Assembly (NCBI RefSeq): GCF_009857135.1
Contig: NZ_CP047318.1
Span: forward strand, 3,534,001-3,598,000
DNA: 64,000 nucleotides
From: Streptomyces sp. HM190
GTDB taxonomy: Bacteria; Actinomycetota; Actinomycetes; Streptomycetales; Streptomycetaceae
Direction: 5' to 3'
Of the stretch, positions 8,122 through 18,951 are shown piece after piece. Numbering within the stretch: the first letter of the stretch is position 1; each line of letters starts with the position of its first letter. A model generated the notes under the pieces. It did not search any database, was not told the DNA's origin, and saw only the letters and a list, made by a program, of their open reading frames with translations. The position numbers and the translations under genes are program-made.

Positions 8122-11100
8122 TCAGGCGAGGTGGCGGGCCTCGTGCGGTACGCCCATCTCGGCGAACAGCTCGTCGGCCCGGCGCCGGTGCTCCTCGGCG
8201 CCCGCGACGTCGCCGAGTTCCTCGCCGGCTCGCGCCAGGCCGTGCAGCGCCTGTGCCGTCTCGTAGCGGAACGCGATGCCGGAGGCCAGGTCGTGGGCGT
8301 TGCGGTGCCGGTCCCGGGCCTCGGAGTACTTCCCCAGCGCGCGCAGCACGCGGCCCGCGGCGTTCTCCACCGTGGCCCGGCGCGCGGTGGTCTCGGCGGC
8401 GGCGAGTTCCGCGGCCCGTTCGATGTAGGGCAGGGCCTGCTCGGGTCGGCCGAGCATCACACAGGCGTCGGCGCAGTACGACAGGATGAGGGCCGTGTTG
8501 GCGGGCTTGTTCAGCCGGTCGCAGAGCTGCAGCGCCTCGTCGAGCCGTTCCAGGGCGGTCTTCGGTCTTCGCAGGCCCAGCAGCGCCAGGGCCAGCGTGG
8601 ACAGGGAGACGATCGAGTTGCTGATCTCCCCGATCTCCCGGTACAGCGCGAGCGAGCGGGCCGCCGCGTCGAACGACTCCTGGTAGCGGCCCAGGCGGGC
8701 GTTGACCGAGCTGAGCAGGCCGAGGCTGACCGCCTCCTCCCGCACCTGTCCGAGCTCCTGCTGCAGGTGCGCGGAGCCGGTGAGCAGTTCCAGTGCCTCG
8801 GCGAACTTGCCCAGGCTGTTGTAGACCTGGCCCAGCCTGCTCATGCACACGGCCTCGCCGAGCCGGTCGCCGCCGCGGGCGACGTCCAGCGCCTCCCGCA
8901 GGTGCGCGGCGGACTCCTCGTACAGGCCGAGGCGCCACTGCCCCATCGCGAGGTTGGTCAGGCTGATGCGCAGCAGGACCGGCTGTCCGAGGCTGCGGGC
9001 GGCGGCGACGGCGGCCCGGTTGGTCTCCTGGAGGTCGTGCGGGTAGTTCCTGATGTGGGAGTGGAAGCCGAGGGCGCGCGGCAGGTACGCGGCGTGCAGG
9101 AGGTGGCCGTTGGCCACGGCCAGGTCCACCGCGGACAGCAGGCTGTCCCGCTGCCGGTCCAGCCACTGCAGGGCCTCGTCGGCCGTGGCGAAGCCGGGGT
9201 GGAGGGGGCGGCCGGGCGGCAGGAACTCCGGGAACCGGGGCCGCTTCGGGAAGAGCGTGTCGCAGGCGCTCTCCGCCGTCAGCACGTAGTGGTCCAGGAG
9301 CCGCCCCACCGCCTGGTTCTCCTGCTCCCCGGCCTGTTCGGTGCCGAGGAGGCCGCGGGCGAAGCTCCGGACGAGATCGTGCATCCGGTACCAGCCGGGC
9401 TCGCGCTGTTCCAGCAGGTGGGCGTCGAGCAGGTGCTCCAGGACCTCCTCGGCGTCATGGGGGTGGCAGTCGAGGAGGGCCCCGGCGTCCGCGGGGTCGA
9501 TGTTGCGGCCCGGGTGCAGGCCGAGCAGCCGGAAGGCGGTGCGTTTGCCGTCGTCCATCGCCTGGTACGACATGCGCAGCACGACCGCGACGCTGCGGCC
9601 GGTGGAGTTGAGTTCGTCCAGGCGGCGGGTCTCGTCGCGCAGCCGGTCCACGAGGCGCTGGATCGTCCAGTGGGAGCGGTTGCGGAGGCGGGCGGCGGAG
9701 ATGCGGATCGCGAGGGGCAGCCGGCCGCAGAGCCGGATCAGCTGGGCGCAGGCCTCCGGTTCGCGCTCCACCGACTCCCGGCCGAGGGTCCGGGCCAGCA
9801 GTTCGGTGGCGTCGTCGTCGGTCAGCACGTCCAGCGACAGCCAGCGGGCGCCGTCCAGGTCCACCAGGCGGGGGCGGCTGGTGACGAGGGTGAGGCAGTC
9901 GGGGGAGGCCGGGATCAGCGGCATGACCTGTTCGGCGGTGGCGGCGTTGTCGAGGACGATCAGCAGCCTGCGCTGCGCGGTGATCGAACGCCACAGCGCG
10001 GTACGGGCCGCGGGGTCGTCGGGCAGTTCCTCGCTGGGCACCCCCGCCGACGCCAGCAGCGCGTCCAGTGCGGCGGCGGAGCTCAACGGCTCCTGGCCGG
10101 GGGTGAATCCGCGCATGTCGACGAAGAGCTGGCTGTCGGGCCAGTACGGGGCGAGCTGGTGGGCGGCCTGCACGGCGAGGGCGGTCTTGCCGCTTCCGCC
10201 CATGCCGTCGATGGCGACGATGTGCGCCCAGACCCCGTCCTTGTCGAGGGCCGTCTCGCGGATCCAGTCCATCTCCGCGACCCGGCCGGAGAAGTCCCGC
10301 AGCGCGTACGGCAGTGTGCTCGGCGCCGCGGGCATGGCAGGCGGGGGCGGCGCGGGCACGGCGGAGGGAGTCGACGCGGACGGCGCCGGGAGGGCGGACG
10401 GGGCGGCCGGGAGGGCGGGCGGCGTGGTCGGGCCGGGATCGTCCGCCGGCGGGGCGGTGACGGGCGGCGCGGCCGGCTCCCGGACCGGCTCGGGGAGGGC
10501 CAGTTCGGGGCTCTGGCGCAGGATGTCCTCGTACAGTTTCGTCAGGGCGCCGCTGGGGTCGATGCCCAGTTCCTCGGCGAGCAGGTGCCGGACGCGCCCG
10601 TACTCCTCCAGGGCCTCGGCCTGCCGTCCCGTGCGGTACAGCGCCAGCATCAGCTGCCCGCGCAGGGTCTCCCGCAGCGGGTGCTGGTTGACCAGCACCC
10701 GCAGTTCGCCGACGACCGACGACGCCTCACCGGCCGACAGCTGGAGGCTGAACAGCTGCTCGGCGGCGGCCAGGTGCTGCTCCTCCAGCGCCGCCGAGGC
10801 CGCGTCGATGACCGAACCGCCGAAGCCGGCCATGACGGGACCGCGCCACAGCTCCATCGCCGCCCGCAACTCCTCGGCGGCCAGGGCCCGGCGGCCCTCC
10901 TCCACGGCCGTGCGCGCTCTGCGCAGCCGGGACCGGTACTGGCTGAGGTCCAGCTGGTCCTCGCCCACCGACGCCCGGTAGCCGGGCCCGTCGGTCAGTA
11001 TCATCCCGGCCCCGCCGGGGATGCGCTGGCGCAGTTCGGCGACGGCCTTGCGGATCTGGTGCGAGGCGCTGACCGGCGGATCGTCGTCCCAGGCGGCCTC

Positions 11101-11268
11101 CACCAGGCGTGGCACGGGAACGACGCGGTTCGCTTCCAGGAGCAGCATCACCAGGGTGCGCGAACGGAGAGACCCGCCCAGTTTCAGCGGTGAATCCTCG
11201 TGCCAGCCTTCGAGAACGCCAAGGATTCGGAATCTCGGGCTCCGAATTTCTGCAGCACGATGTGCCAT
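8122..11268 (-). CDS. AfsR-type SARP regulator with NB-ARC and TPR domains
   Basis: A 1048-residue regulator. Residues about 1-110 form the OmpR-like winged helix and 115-250 the bacterial transcriptional activator domain, together a SARP module. A Pro/Ala linker (255-320) leads to an NB-ARC ATPase with Walker A GMGGSGKT at 355-362 and Walker B LLIVLDNA near 432. The C-terminal third consists of TPR-like helices. The architecture equals AfsR. It probably activates the cluster in response to nucleotide or protein-protein signals. It stands at the left edge of the cluster, transcribed outward, divergent from the transposase-like gene. ATG 11268 has only a weak ribosome site, so the start could be slightly downstream. 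No TTA codon seen. Confidence 0.9.
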   Translation of the reverse strand: MAHRAAEIRSPRFRILGVLEGWHEDSPLKLGGSLRSRTLVMLLLEANRVVPVPRLVEAAWDDDPPVSASHQIRKAVAELRQRIPGGAGMILTDGPGYRASVGEDQLDLSQYRSRLRRARTAVEEGRRALAAEELRAAMELWRGPVMAGFGGSVIDAASAALEEQHLAAAEQLFSLQLSAGEASSVVGELRVLVNQHPLRETLRGQLMLALYRTGRQAEALEEYGRVRHLLAEELGIDPSGALTKLYEDILRQSPELALPEPVREPAAPPVTAPPADDPGPTTPPALPAAPSALPAPSASTPSAVPAPPPPAMPAAPSTLPYALRDFSGRVAEMDWIRETALDKDGVWAHIVAIDGMGGSGKTALAVQAAHQLAPYWPDSQLFVDMRGFTPGQEPLSSAAALDALLASAGVPSEELPDDPAARTALWRSITAQRRLLIVLDNAATAEQVMPLIPASPDCLTLVTSRPRLVDLDGARWLSLDVLTDDDATELLARTLGRESVEREPEACAQLIRLCGRLPLAIRISAARLRNRSHWTIQRLVDRLRDETRRLDELNSTGRSVAVVLRMSYQAMDDGKRTAFRLLGLHPGRNIDPADAGALLDCHPHDAEEVLEHLLDAHLLEQREPGWYRMHDLVRSFARGLLGTEQAGEQENQAVGRLLDHYVLTAESACDTLFPKRPRFPEFLPPGRPLHPGFATADEALQWLDRQRDSLLSAVDLAVANGHLLHAAYLPRALGFHSHIRNYPHDLQETNRAAVAAARSLGQPVLLRISLTNLAMGQWRLGLYEESAAHLREALDVARGGDRLGEAVCMSRLGQVYNSLGKFAEALELLTGSAHLQQELGQVREEAVSLGLLSSVNARLGRYQESFDAAARSLALYREIGEISNSIVSLSTLALALLGLRRPKTALERLDEALQLCDRLNKPANTALILSYCADACVMLGRPEQALPYIERAAELAAAETTARRATVENAAGRVLRALGKYSEARDRHRNAHDLASGIAFRYETAQALHGLARAGEELGDVAGAEEHRRRADELFAEMGVPHEARHLA

Positions 11269-11610
11269 CTTCGCACAGCCCCCCGTCGACGATCTTTCAG
11301 GTCTGATCGACAGCTGCCCGATTCTATGCAGGCTTGTTCGATCACATCAATTGATAGTTGTACGCTCCGCAACCGCGGTGTCACGGTAAACGCTTATTTC
11401 CCGTGACGGTCCACCGGGTCAACCGGTGGCCATTTTCCACCCCTCGTTCCCGACCGCCCGTTCTGCCCCCCTTGGCCCGTGACAGCGGCGACTTCCCGCC
11501 ATGCGGGACCGATGCGGAATCGTGTCGGGAAAGGCTCGGTACCGCCGACGGTCAGTGTGCTTTTTGGCCGGGAGTAGCCGCTCCGGCCGCCGTCCGGAGG
11601 GGGAAGGCCG
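11269..11610. other. Divergent promoter region
   Basis: This 342-nt gap between the AfsR-like gene (minus) and the transposase-like gene (plus) contains the most AT-rich stretch of the region (11300-11400, with CATCAATTGATAGTTGTACG), which fits promoter DNA. The right part ends with GGAGGGGGAAGG before ATG 11611. I found no 11-bp-spaced SARP heptamers here. Confidence 0.5.
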
Positions 11611-12831
11611 ATGTACGACCATCGCGACCACGTCGCAGATCTCTGCTCCAGACTGTTCGCCTCGATGCCGCGGCGCGGCCAGCGGCTCAAGGCGGAACAG
11701 TACGTCCGGGCCCTGCTGTCGGTGCCCGGACGCAAGACACTGCGGAACATCGCCGACTGGATGGAGGGCGAGCCCGCCGACCGGGAGCCCGCCAAGCAGA
11801 GCGTCCACCACTTCATCAGCAACTCCTCGTGGGACTGGACACGGGTGCGGCACGCGCTCGCCGGGTACGTCGAGGACGCCGTCGCGCCCCGCGCGTGGGT
11901 GGTGCGGCCCCTGGTCATCCCCAAGGCGGGGCCGCACTCCGTGGGCGTCGACCAGCAGTTCGTGCCGCACCTGGGCATGACCGTCCACGGGCAGCAGGCG
12001 TACGGCGCCTGGCTCGCGTCCGAGCAGACGGCCGTCCCCTGCGACTGGTCCCTGCTGCTGACCCGCGCCTGGCTCGACGACCCCGACCGGCGCCGCCGCG
12101 CGCAGATCCCGGCCGGCGCGCTGCCTTCCGGGCCCGAGGAGGTCGCGGGCCGGCTCGCCCTCGACGCGGCCCGCGGCCTGCCGTCGCGGCGGCCCGTCGT
12201 GGTCGACGCGGAGGGCCTCGATCCCGTGCGGATGCTGCGGGTACTCGTGCCGGCCGGGGTGCCCGCCGTCGTCCGGGTGCCCGCGTCGACGCCGCTGCGG
12301 GTCGACCCCGCGGTCCTGCACAGCTACAGCGAACGTCCGGCCACGGCCGATCAGCTCGTCGCCGGGTGCCGGTGGCTGTGGCGGCCGGCCGAGGGCCGCG
12401 GGGTGCGGGCCGCCCTCCCGGTCGTGCTGCCCGCCGCGCCACGGCAGCCGCTGCTGCTCCTCGCCCGCTGGACGGCCGGAACCCGCGGCCCCGACCGCTA
12501 CTGGCTGGCCACCGCGCCGGACCTCGGCACGCCGTCGGGCCTCGGCACCGCGTCCGGTCCGGGCACGTCCTGGGGCGTCGGCACGGCCGCCGGTCCGGGC
12601 GCGCCCAGCGCCGGTGCGCCGCGCCGTTCCGACGAGGCCCCGCTCGCGCTCACCGCGCTGGCCGACACCGTGGAGCTGGCCTTCCGCCGGGTGTCCGAGC
12701 AGACGGGGATACGGGACTTCGTGGGGCGCTCCTTCCAGGGCTGGCACCGGCACATGACCCTCGCGTCGGCGGCGCACGCGGCGGCGGTGCTCAGCGACCG
12801 CCGGGCCGGGCACGGGGTGCGCGCGGCATAG
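11611..12831 (+). CDS. IS701-like transposase-derived protein, catalytic residues lost
   Basis: A 406-residue protein with the IS701/DDE_5 layout: an N-terminal RLKAEQYVRALLSVPGRKTLRNIADWM block, a central HSVGVDQQF segment and the C-terminal GWHRHMTLASAAHA signature. In active IS701 transposases the segment before HSVGV reads with an Asp pair (VIDDTG...); here it is RPLVIPKAG. The acidic residue before RSW in the C-terminal motif is replaced (DFVGRSF). No inverted repeats flank the gene, the reading frame is intact and a strong ribosome site (GGAGGGGGAAGG) is present. I infer a domesticated or decayed protein kept with the cluster, not a mobile element. Confidence 0.7.
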   Translation: MYDHRDHVADLCSRLFASMPRRGQRLKAEQYVRALLSVPGRKTLRNIADWMEGEPADREPAKQSVHHFISNSSWDWTRVRHALAGYVEDAVAPRAWVVRPLVIPKAGPHSVGVDQQFVPHLGMTVHGQQAYGAWLASEQTAVPCDWSLLLTRAWLDDPDRRRRAQIPAGALPSGPEEVAGRLALDAARGLPSRRPVVVDAEGLDPVRMLRVLVPAGVPAVVRVPASTPLRVDPAVLHSYSERPATADQLVAGCRWLWRPAEGRGVRAALPVVLPAAPRQPLLLLARWTAGTRGPDRYWLATAPDLGTPSGLGTASGPGTSWGVGTAAGPGAPSAGAPRRSDEAPLALTALADTVELAFRRVSEQTGIRDFVGRSFQGWHRHMTLASAAHAAAVLSDRRAGHGVRAA

Positions 12832-13257
12832 TCCCGCCCGTCGGCCGGCGTCCGAGGAGTGGGGCACCGGGCCGCACGGCGTCCGCCCGGCACCCGTGCG
12901 CCGGTCCGCGCCCCGGTCCGGCACCGGCCCGTTCCCCGGCCGGGCCTGCCGAGCGTCCCGGCCCTCGCGGGGCACGCCGACCCCGCCGCGAAGCCGGGCC
13001 GTCGCCCCGGCACGCCCCGCCCCCGAGCCGTTCCTCCGCCCGACCCCGGCATCCGTCCGGCACGCCGACACCGCCGCGAAGCAAACCCGTTGCCCGGCCC
13101 GGCCCGGCCCAGACCCGTTGCCCCCACACCACCGCGACCGCCCCCCGTTCCCCCCGGCACACCCCCGCCCCGAGCCGCTCCTCGACCCGCCCCGGCACCC
13201 GCCCGCAGCCCCTACACGCACCCGGCGCCCGCCTGTCCCCGGCCGGTCCCCGCGTGT
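12832..13257. repeat. Intergenic region with imperfect ~90-nt duplication
   Basis: About 425 nt of extreme C/G bias with no credible gene. GGCACGCCGACCCCGCCGCG near 12970 recurs near 13060 with one mismatch. A CCCCGAGCCG(T/C)TCCT block near 13024 recurs near 13170. The duplication lies just upstream of the SARP-operator-like repeats of the next operon. Confidence 0.55.
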
Positions 13258-13286
13258 TCGAGCCCAGCCCGAGCCGACCTCCAGCC
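13258..13286 (+). promoter_or_regulatory. Candidate SARP operator (three heptamers, 11-bp period)
   Basis: TCGAGCC, CCGAGCC and TCCAGCC are spaced by 4 nt each (CAGC, GACC), giving an exact 11-bp period. They end 44 nt before ATG 13331. ActII-ORF4-type SARPs bind such heptamer direct repeats overlapping the -35 region. This should drive the acyl-CoA dehydrogenase-PPTase-cyclase-carboxylase operon. Confidence 0.6.
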
Positions 13287-13330
13287 CCCTCCGCGACGGT
13301 TGCGTACGCACCGGAGGCGAGGAGACGACG

Positions 13331-15103
13331 ATGACGGAGGCAGGGCCTGTCGCGGGAGTGCCGGCGGACGCCGTACGGCAGGCGGGACTCCCGCGGCAGG
13401 CCCCGCCTCCGCGCGCCCCGGCGGCCCGGCGGGCCGCCCTGGAGGCGGTGCTCGGCGACCCGGGCGACGCGGCGAACCCGCTCGGCGACGCCGGGGTGCT
13501 CGCGGCGGAGCGCCGCGGCGACCTGCCGCTCGGCGGCGAGCCGTCGCTCGCGTCGTTCGGGCTGCACGAGGACTTCGTGCCCGAGGGGCACGGCGGGCGC
13601 CTCGCGGGCCTGGACGAGGCCGCCGCCCTGCTGCGGGCGGTGTTCCGGCGGGACGCCGCGCTCGGCCGCGGCTACGGCTCCGCGTCCCTGGGCGCCGCGC
13701 TGTACGCGTGGTGCTTCGGCACCGCCGGGCAGCGCGCCGCCGCGGCCCGTCTGCTGCTGGCCGGCGAGCGGATCGCGGGCGGCGCGGCCGTCGAGGAGGG
13801 CCTGACCGCGACCGCCGCCGACCGGGCGCCGCTGCGGCTGACCGGCCGTACGGCGGCGCTGGTGAACGCCCCCCGCGCCGCCGGACTCGTCGTGGTGCCC
13901 CGGCACGCGGGCGCGGGCCCGGACGGCGAGTCGGTGCTGTTCCTGCGCCGCGGCGACCTCCCGCCGGGCGCGGTGGGGCAGCTGTCGCCGTACGACGTCA
14001 CGGTTCCCCCGCGCATCCCGGCCGGTGAACTGGTGCTGGCGGACTGGGCGGTGCCGGCCGGGGCGGTGATCGGCGAGGCGGGCGACGGCCAGTGGGTCAC
14101 CCGCCGGGTGGCGCAGGCCCGTCTGCCGCTGCTGCCGTCGATGGCGGTCGGCTGCGCCGACACCGCCCTGCGCACCGTGCTGACGGCGGTGCTGACGGAG
14201 CGGGGCGGGGTGCGCCGCATGCGCTCCCGGGTCACGCGCCGCACCGTGGTGAGCGCGTTCGCGGACCTGCTGGCCGCGGACTGCCTGTCGCTGGTGACGC
14301 TGCGCTCGCTGCACCTGATGCCGGAACGGTCGAGCATCTGGTCGGCCGCCGCCGGGTACCTGGTGCTGCGGCTGCTCCAGGAGGGCGTGGGCGACCTGAT
14401 GACGGTGCTGGGGACCGACTCGCTGCGGGACGGGGACGGGCTCGGCACCTTCCACAAGCAGGTCCGCGATCTCGCGGGGATGCCGCCCGGCCCCGCCGGA
14501 TCGGCCGCCGCCCTCGCCACGCTGCTGCCGCAGCTGCCGACCCTGGCGCGACGCTCCTGGACGGCGCGGGGGCGGCCGGCGCCGGAGGCGCTGTTCCGGC
14601 CGGACGGGCCGGTGCCGCCCCTGGCGGGCGCGCGGCTGAAACTGGCGGCGGCCGACGACGGCCTGACGGTGCTGCTCGCACAGGCCCGGGACGGGCTGGC
14701 CGACGAGGGGATGGCGGACTGGCCGGTCGCGCTCTCCGACGAACTGGCCGCCCTGCGCGAGAGGTGCCGGCGGCTGCCCGAGCTGGACCCCGCCGTGCTC
14801 GCCAACCCGCGCGGCTTCGCCCTGGGCGAGCGCTACGCGCTGCTCGCCGCGGCCGCCGCCTGCCTCGGGGTGTGGCGTGCGGCCCGCCGCGCGGGCACCG
14901 GCGGGTTCCTCGCCGAGCAGGCCTGGCTGCTCACCGCGCTGGGGCGGATCTCGGTGCGGCTCGGGCTGCCGGTGCCGGCCGCCGCGTCCGACCACGAGGA
15001 CGTGATGCTCGCCGAGGCCGTACGGCGCTGCCGCGAGGGTCACAGCCTCGATCTGTACGACACCGCGCTGGGCACACCGGCCCGGCACCGCGAGAAGGGA
15101 TGA
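13331..15103 (+). CDS. Acyl-CoA dehydrogenase-like protein (long form)
   Basis: A 590-residue protein related to acyl-CoA dehydrogenases, about 200 residues longer than the usual 380-400. The N-terminal FGLHEDFVPEGHGGRLAG segment and the helical C-terminal half (RSSIWSAAAGYLVLRLLQEGVGDLMTVLG) support the fold. Large relatives occur beside phosphopantetheinyl transferases in antibiotic clusters, where their reaction is mostly untested. It is the first gene of an operon with a three-heptamer SARP-like operator upstream, and its stop overlaps the start of the PPTase gene (ATGA). It might oxidise a carrier-bound or CoA-bound intermediate; the exact role is unknown. Confidence 0.65.
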   Translation: MTEAGPVAGVPADAVRQAGLPRQAPPPRAPAARRAALEAVLGDPGDAANPLGDAGVLAAERRGDLPLGGEPSLASFGLHEDFVPEGHGGRLAGLDEAAALLRAVFRRDAALGRGYGSASLGAALYAWCFGTAGQRAAAARLLLAGERIAGGAAVEEGLTATAADRAPLRLTGRTAALVNAPRAAGLVVVPRHAGAGPDGESVLFLRRGDLPPGAVGQLSPYDVTVPPRIPAGELVLADWAVPAGAVIGEAGDGQWVTRRVAQARLPLLPSMAVGCADTALRTVLTAVLTERGGVRRMRSRVTRRTVVSAFADLLAADCLSLVTLRSLHLMPERSSIWSAAAGYLVLRLLQEGVGDLMTVLGTDSLRDGDGLGTFHKQVRDLAGMPPGPAGSAAALATLLPQLPTLARRSWTARGRPAPEALFRPDGPVPPLAGARLKLAAADDGLTVLLAQARDGLADEGMADWPVALSDELAALRERCRRLPELDPAVLANPRGFALGERYALLAAAAACLGVWRAARRAGTGGFLAEQAWLLTALGRISVRLGLPVPAAASDHEDVMLAEAVRRCREGHSLDLYDTALGTPARHREKG

Positions 15104-16002
15104 GCATGTCCGTACGCCGTGGTCTGGCAGGGCCGCCCCCGCTGCGCGTCGCCTCCCCCGACGGTCCGTGGGAGGCGCTGCGCGGCGCCGTCCGCGACGG
15201 CGGGTACGGGCTGGCGTACGGCCTGGCGGGCGATTGGGCGCCCGCGGCGCGCGGTCCCGCGCTGCGCGCGCTCCTCGGTCACGAGCACGGCCGCTACCTG
15301 GCGCTGAACGGCGAGGAGGCCCGCACCCGGTTCGCCGTGTCGCGCCTGCTGCTGAAGCACGCGGCGGCCGCGGTGCTCGGCGCGGACCCGGCCGACCTGG
15401 AGCTGGCCCGCCGCCCGAACGGCCGCCCGTACCTGCGGGGGTGCGGGCGGCTGGACGTGAGCCTCAGCCACACGGGCGACGTCGTCGCGGTGGGGCTGAG
15501 CCGGCTGGGCCCGGTCGGCGTGGACGTCGAAACGCAGGGCCGGACGGCGTACGGCACGGGCCTGGAGGAGGACGTGTGCACGGCGCACGAGCGGGCGGCC
15601 CTGGGCTGGCTGCCGGAGGAGGACCGCAACGCCGCGGTGATCCGGATGTGGACGCTCAAGGAGGCCTACACGAAGGCGCTGGGCCTCGGGACGCGCCTGT
15701 CGTTCCGTTCGTTCGGGTTCACCACCCCGTCGACCGGGACGGCCGCGCCGCGGCTGCTGGGCACGGACGGGCTGCCCGCCGACGACGGCGGCTGGCACTT
15801 CGAGACCCACACCGTCGACGACCGGTGCACGCTCAGCGCGGCCGTGGGGCCGGCGCCCCGGGCCGCCGCCGGACCGGTGGACGCGTCCGGGATGGTGGAC
15901 GACGGCCTGATGCGGGCGGTGGTGACCTGCTCCCGCAAGGACGCCCTGGCCACCACCGGCGCCGACCGGGACGGCGACGGCACCGCGGGGAGGCCCGCGT
16001 GA
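15100..16002 (+). CDS. Sfp-type 4'-phosphopantetheinyl transferase
   Basis: A 300-residue Sfp-type enzyme that would convert the cluster's apo-ACP to holo-ACP using CoA. The two diagnostic motifs are VGVDVE (139-144, Mg-binding Asp/Glu) and WTLKEAYTKALG (184-195, catalytic Glu/Lys); SLSHTGD lies at 121-127. The first ATG (15100) overlaps the upstream stop by 4 nt, which suggests translational coupling. The C-terminal ~60 residues are a variable tail. The next gene again overlaps by 4 nt (GTGA). Granaticin and jadomycin clusters carry similar dedicated PPTases. Confidence 0.93.
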   Translation: MSMSVRRGLAGPPPLRVASPDGPWEALRGAVRDGGYGLAYGLAGDWAPAARGPALRALLGHEHGRYLALNGEEARTRFAVSRLLLKHAAAAVLGADPADLELARRPNGRPYLRGCGRLDVSLSHTGDVVAVGLSRLGPVGVDVETQGRTAYGTGLEEDVCTAHERAALGWLPEEDRNAAVIRMWTLKEAYTKALGLGTRLSFRSFGFTTPSTGTAAPRLLGTDGLPADDGGWHFETHTVDDRCTLSAAVGPAPRAAAGPVDASGMVDDGLMRAVVTCSRKDALATTGADRDGDGTAGRPA

Positions 16003-16916
16003 ACGGGCACTCCCCCGCGGACGCCCGCATGGTCGAGATCGGCGACGGGGTGTACGCGTACGTCCAGCCCGACGGCGGCTGGTGCCTGAACAACTCGGGG
16101 CTGATCACCGCCGGCGGCCGGCCCGCGCTGATCGACACGGCGGCGACCGAGGCGCGGGCGCTGGCCCTGAGGGAGGCCGTCGCGGCCGTCGCACCGGGTC
16201 CCGCCCGCTATGTGGTCAACACCCATCCGCACGGGGACCACACCTTCGGCAACCGGTTCTTCGCCGACGAGGCGGTGGTGATCGCCCACGAGGCGACCCG
16301 TGCCGAGATGGACCTGGCCCAGCTGCATCTGACCGGGCTGTGGCCCGAGGTGTGCTGGGGTGATCTGGCCGTGGAGCTGCCGACCCTGACGTTCCGTGAG
16401 CCGGTGACGCTGCATCTGGGCGACGTCCGGGCCGAGTTGACGCATCCGGGCGTGGCGCACACCACCAACGACACCGTGGTGTGGCTGCCCGAGCAGGGGG
16501 TGCTGTTCGCGGGCGACCTGGTGATGAACGGGGCCACGCCGTTCTGTCTGACCGGGTCGGTCGCGGGCACGATCGACGTCGTCGGCAAGCTGCGGGCGCT
16601 CGGCCCGCGGGTCGTCGTGCCCGGTCACGGACCGGTCGGCGGGCCGGAGTTGCTGGACACCGCCGAGCAGTACCTGCGCTGGGTGCAGGACTTGGCGGGG
16701 CGGGGCCGCGCGGCGGGCCTGACCCCCCTGGAGACGGCGCGCGAGGCCGACCTCGGCCCGTACGCGGAACTCCTCGACAGCGAACGGCTGGTGCCGAACC
16801 TGCACCGGGCGTTCGCGGAGGCCGCCGGAGCGCCGCCCGGCCACCCGCTCGACATCGGACTGCTGTTCTCGGAAATGGTCGAGTTCCACGGCCGGCTCCC
16901 CGAATGCCACGCGTGA
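15999..16916 (+). CDS. Metallo-beta-lactamase-fold polyketide cyclase/thioesterase (ActIV-like)
   Basis: A 305-residue metallo-hydrolase with the zinc motif THPHGDHTFGN (residues 75-85) and further ligands in HPGVAHTTND, FAGD and VPGHGPV. Proteins of this size and start (GDGVYAYVQPDGGWCLNNSGLI) in type II clusters correspond to ActIV. That enzyme closes the second ring of the bicyclic intermediate and hydrolyses it from the ACP. GTG 15999 overlaps the PPTase stop. Its presence, with ActIII- and ActVI-type enzymes elsewhere, is a main argument for a benzoisochromanequinone pathway. Confidence 0.9.
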   Translation: MNGHSPADARMVEIGDGVYAYVQPDGGWCLNNSGLITAGGRPALIDTAATEARALALREAVAAVAPGPARYVVNTHPHGDHTFGNRFFADEAVVIAHEATRAEMDLAQLHLTGLWPEVCWGDLAVELPTLTFREPVTLHLGDVRAELTHPGVAHTTNDTVVWLPEQGVLFAGDLVMNGATPFCLTGSVAGTIDVVGKLRALGPRVVVPGHGPVGGPELLDTAEQYLRWVQDLAGRGRAAGLTPLETAREADLGPYAELLDSERLVPNLHRAFAEAAGAPPGHPLDIGLLFSEMVEFHGRLPECHA

Positions 16917-16935
16917 GAGACCGAAAGGGGCAGAA

Positions 16936-18524
<1,589 letters not shown>

Positions 18525-18528
<4 letters not shown>

Positions 18529-18791
18529 GCGCCGACGGCACGCCCACCGGGCCGGAGGCGGGGACACGGGCCGTTCTCGGCGGCGCGTCCTGGCGGATCA
18601 CCCGCGGCGATCCCACGCCGGAGGAACTGGCCGCGCTGGCCGTCGTCCTGACCGCCCGGCTTCGGGCCGCCCAGGGCGGCGAGGGCGCCGCGGCGCCGCG
18701 GCGCGGCGCGTCCTGGGACGGCTGCCCCGGGCGCCGCCCGGCGCCCGCCTGGACCGCGCGCTCCCTGCCGGGCTGGCGCCCGGCCGCCTGA
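18525..18791 (+). CDS. Acyl-CoA carboxylase epsilon subunit
   Basis: An 88-residue protein starting with a GTG that overlaps the beta-subunit stop (GTGA). The core WRITRGDPTPEELAALAVVLTARLRA is the typical epsilon-subunit helix, and the C-terminus carries a basic, Trp/Pro-rich tail. Such small subunits stabilise the actinobacterial alpha-beta carboxylase complex. It ends the operon; a perfect hairpin follows 32 nt later. Confidence 0.85.
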
Positions 18792-18822
18792 CGCGTCGTC
18801 AGACATGCTCGGCGCAAGGTGA

Positions 18823-18851
18823 ACAGGGCGAGAGTGACACTCTCGCCCTGT
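18823..18851. terminator. Perfect hairpin after the carboxylase operon
   Basis: ACAGGGCGAGAGTG pairs with CACTCTCGCCCTGT around a single A. No T-run follows, as is common for Streptomyces terminators. It could alternatively be an operator for the following SARP gene. Confidence 0.6.
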
Positions 18852-18951
18852 CGGCGTAGGGGGGCACCTCGTACCACGCCTACCGTTCTGGTCATCACCT
18901 CACAGAACGCGGCAACCGGCATTCTTCGCCCCCACCTGAAGAGGAGCTAGC

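Noticed and set aside
11611..12831. Active insertion sequence
   Set aside because: No terminal inverted repeats or target duplication seen, and key acidic residues of the IS701 catalytic site are replaced.
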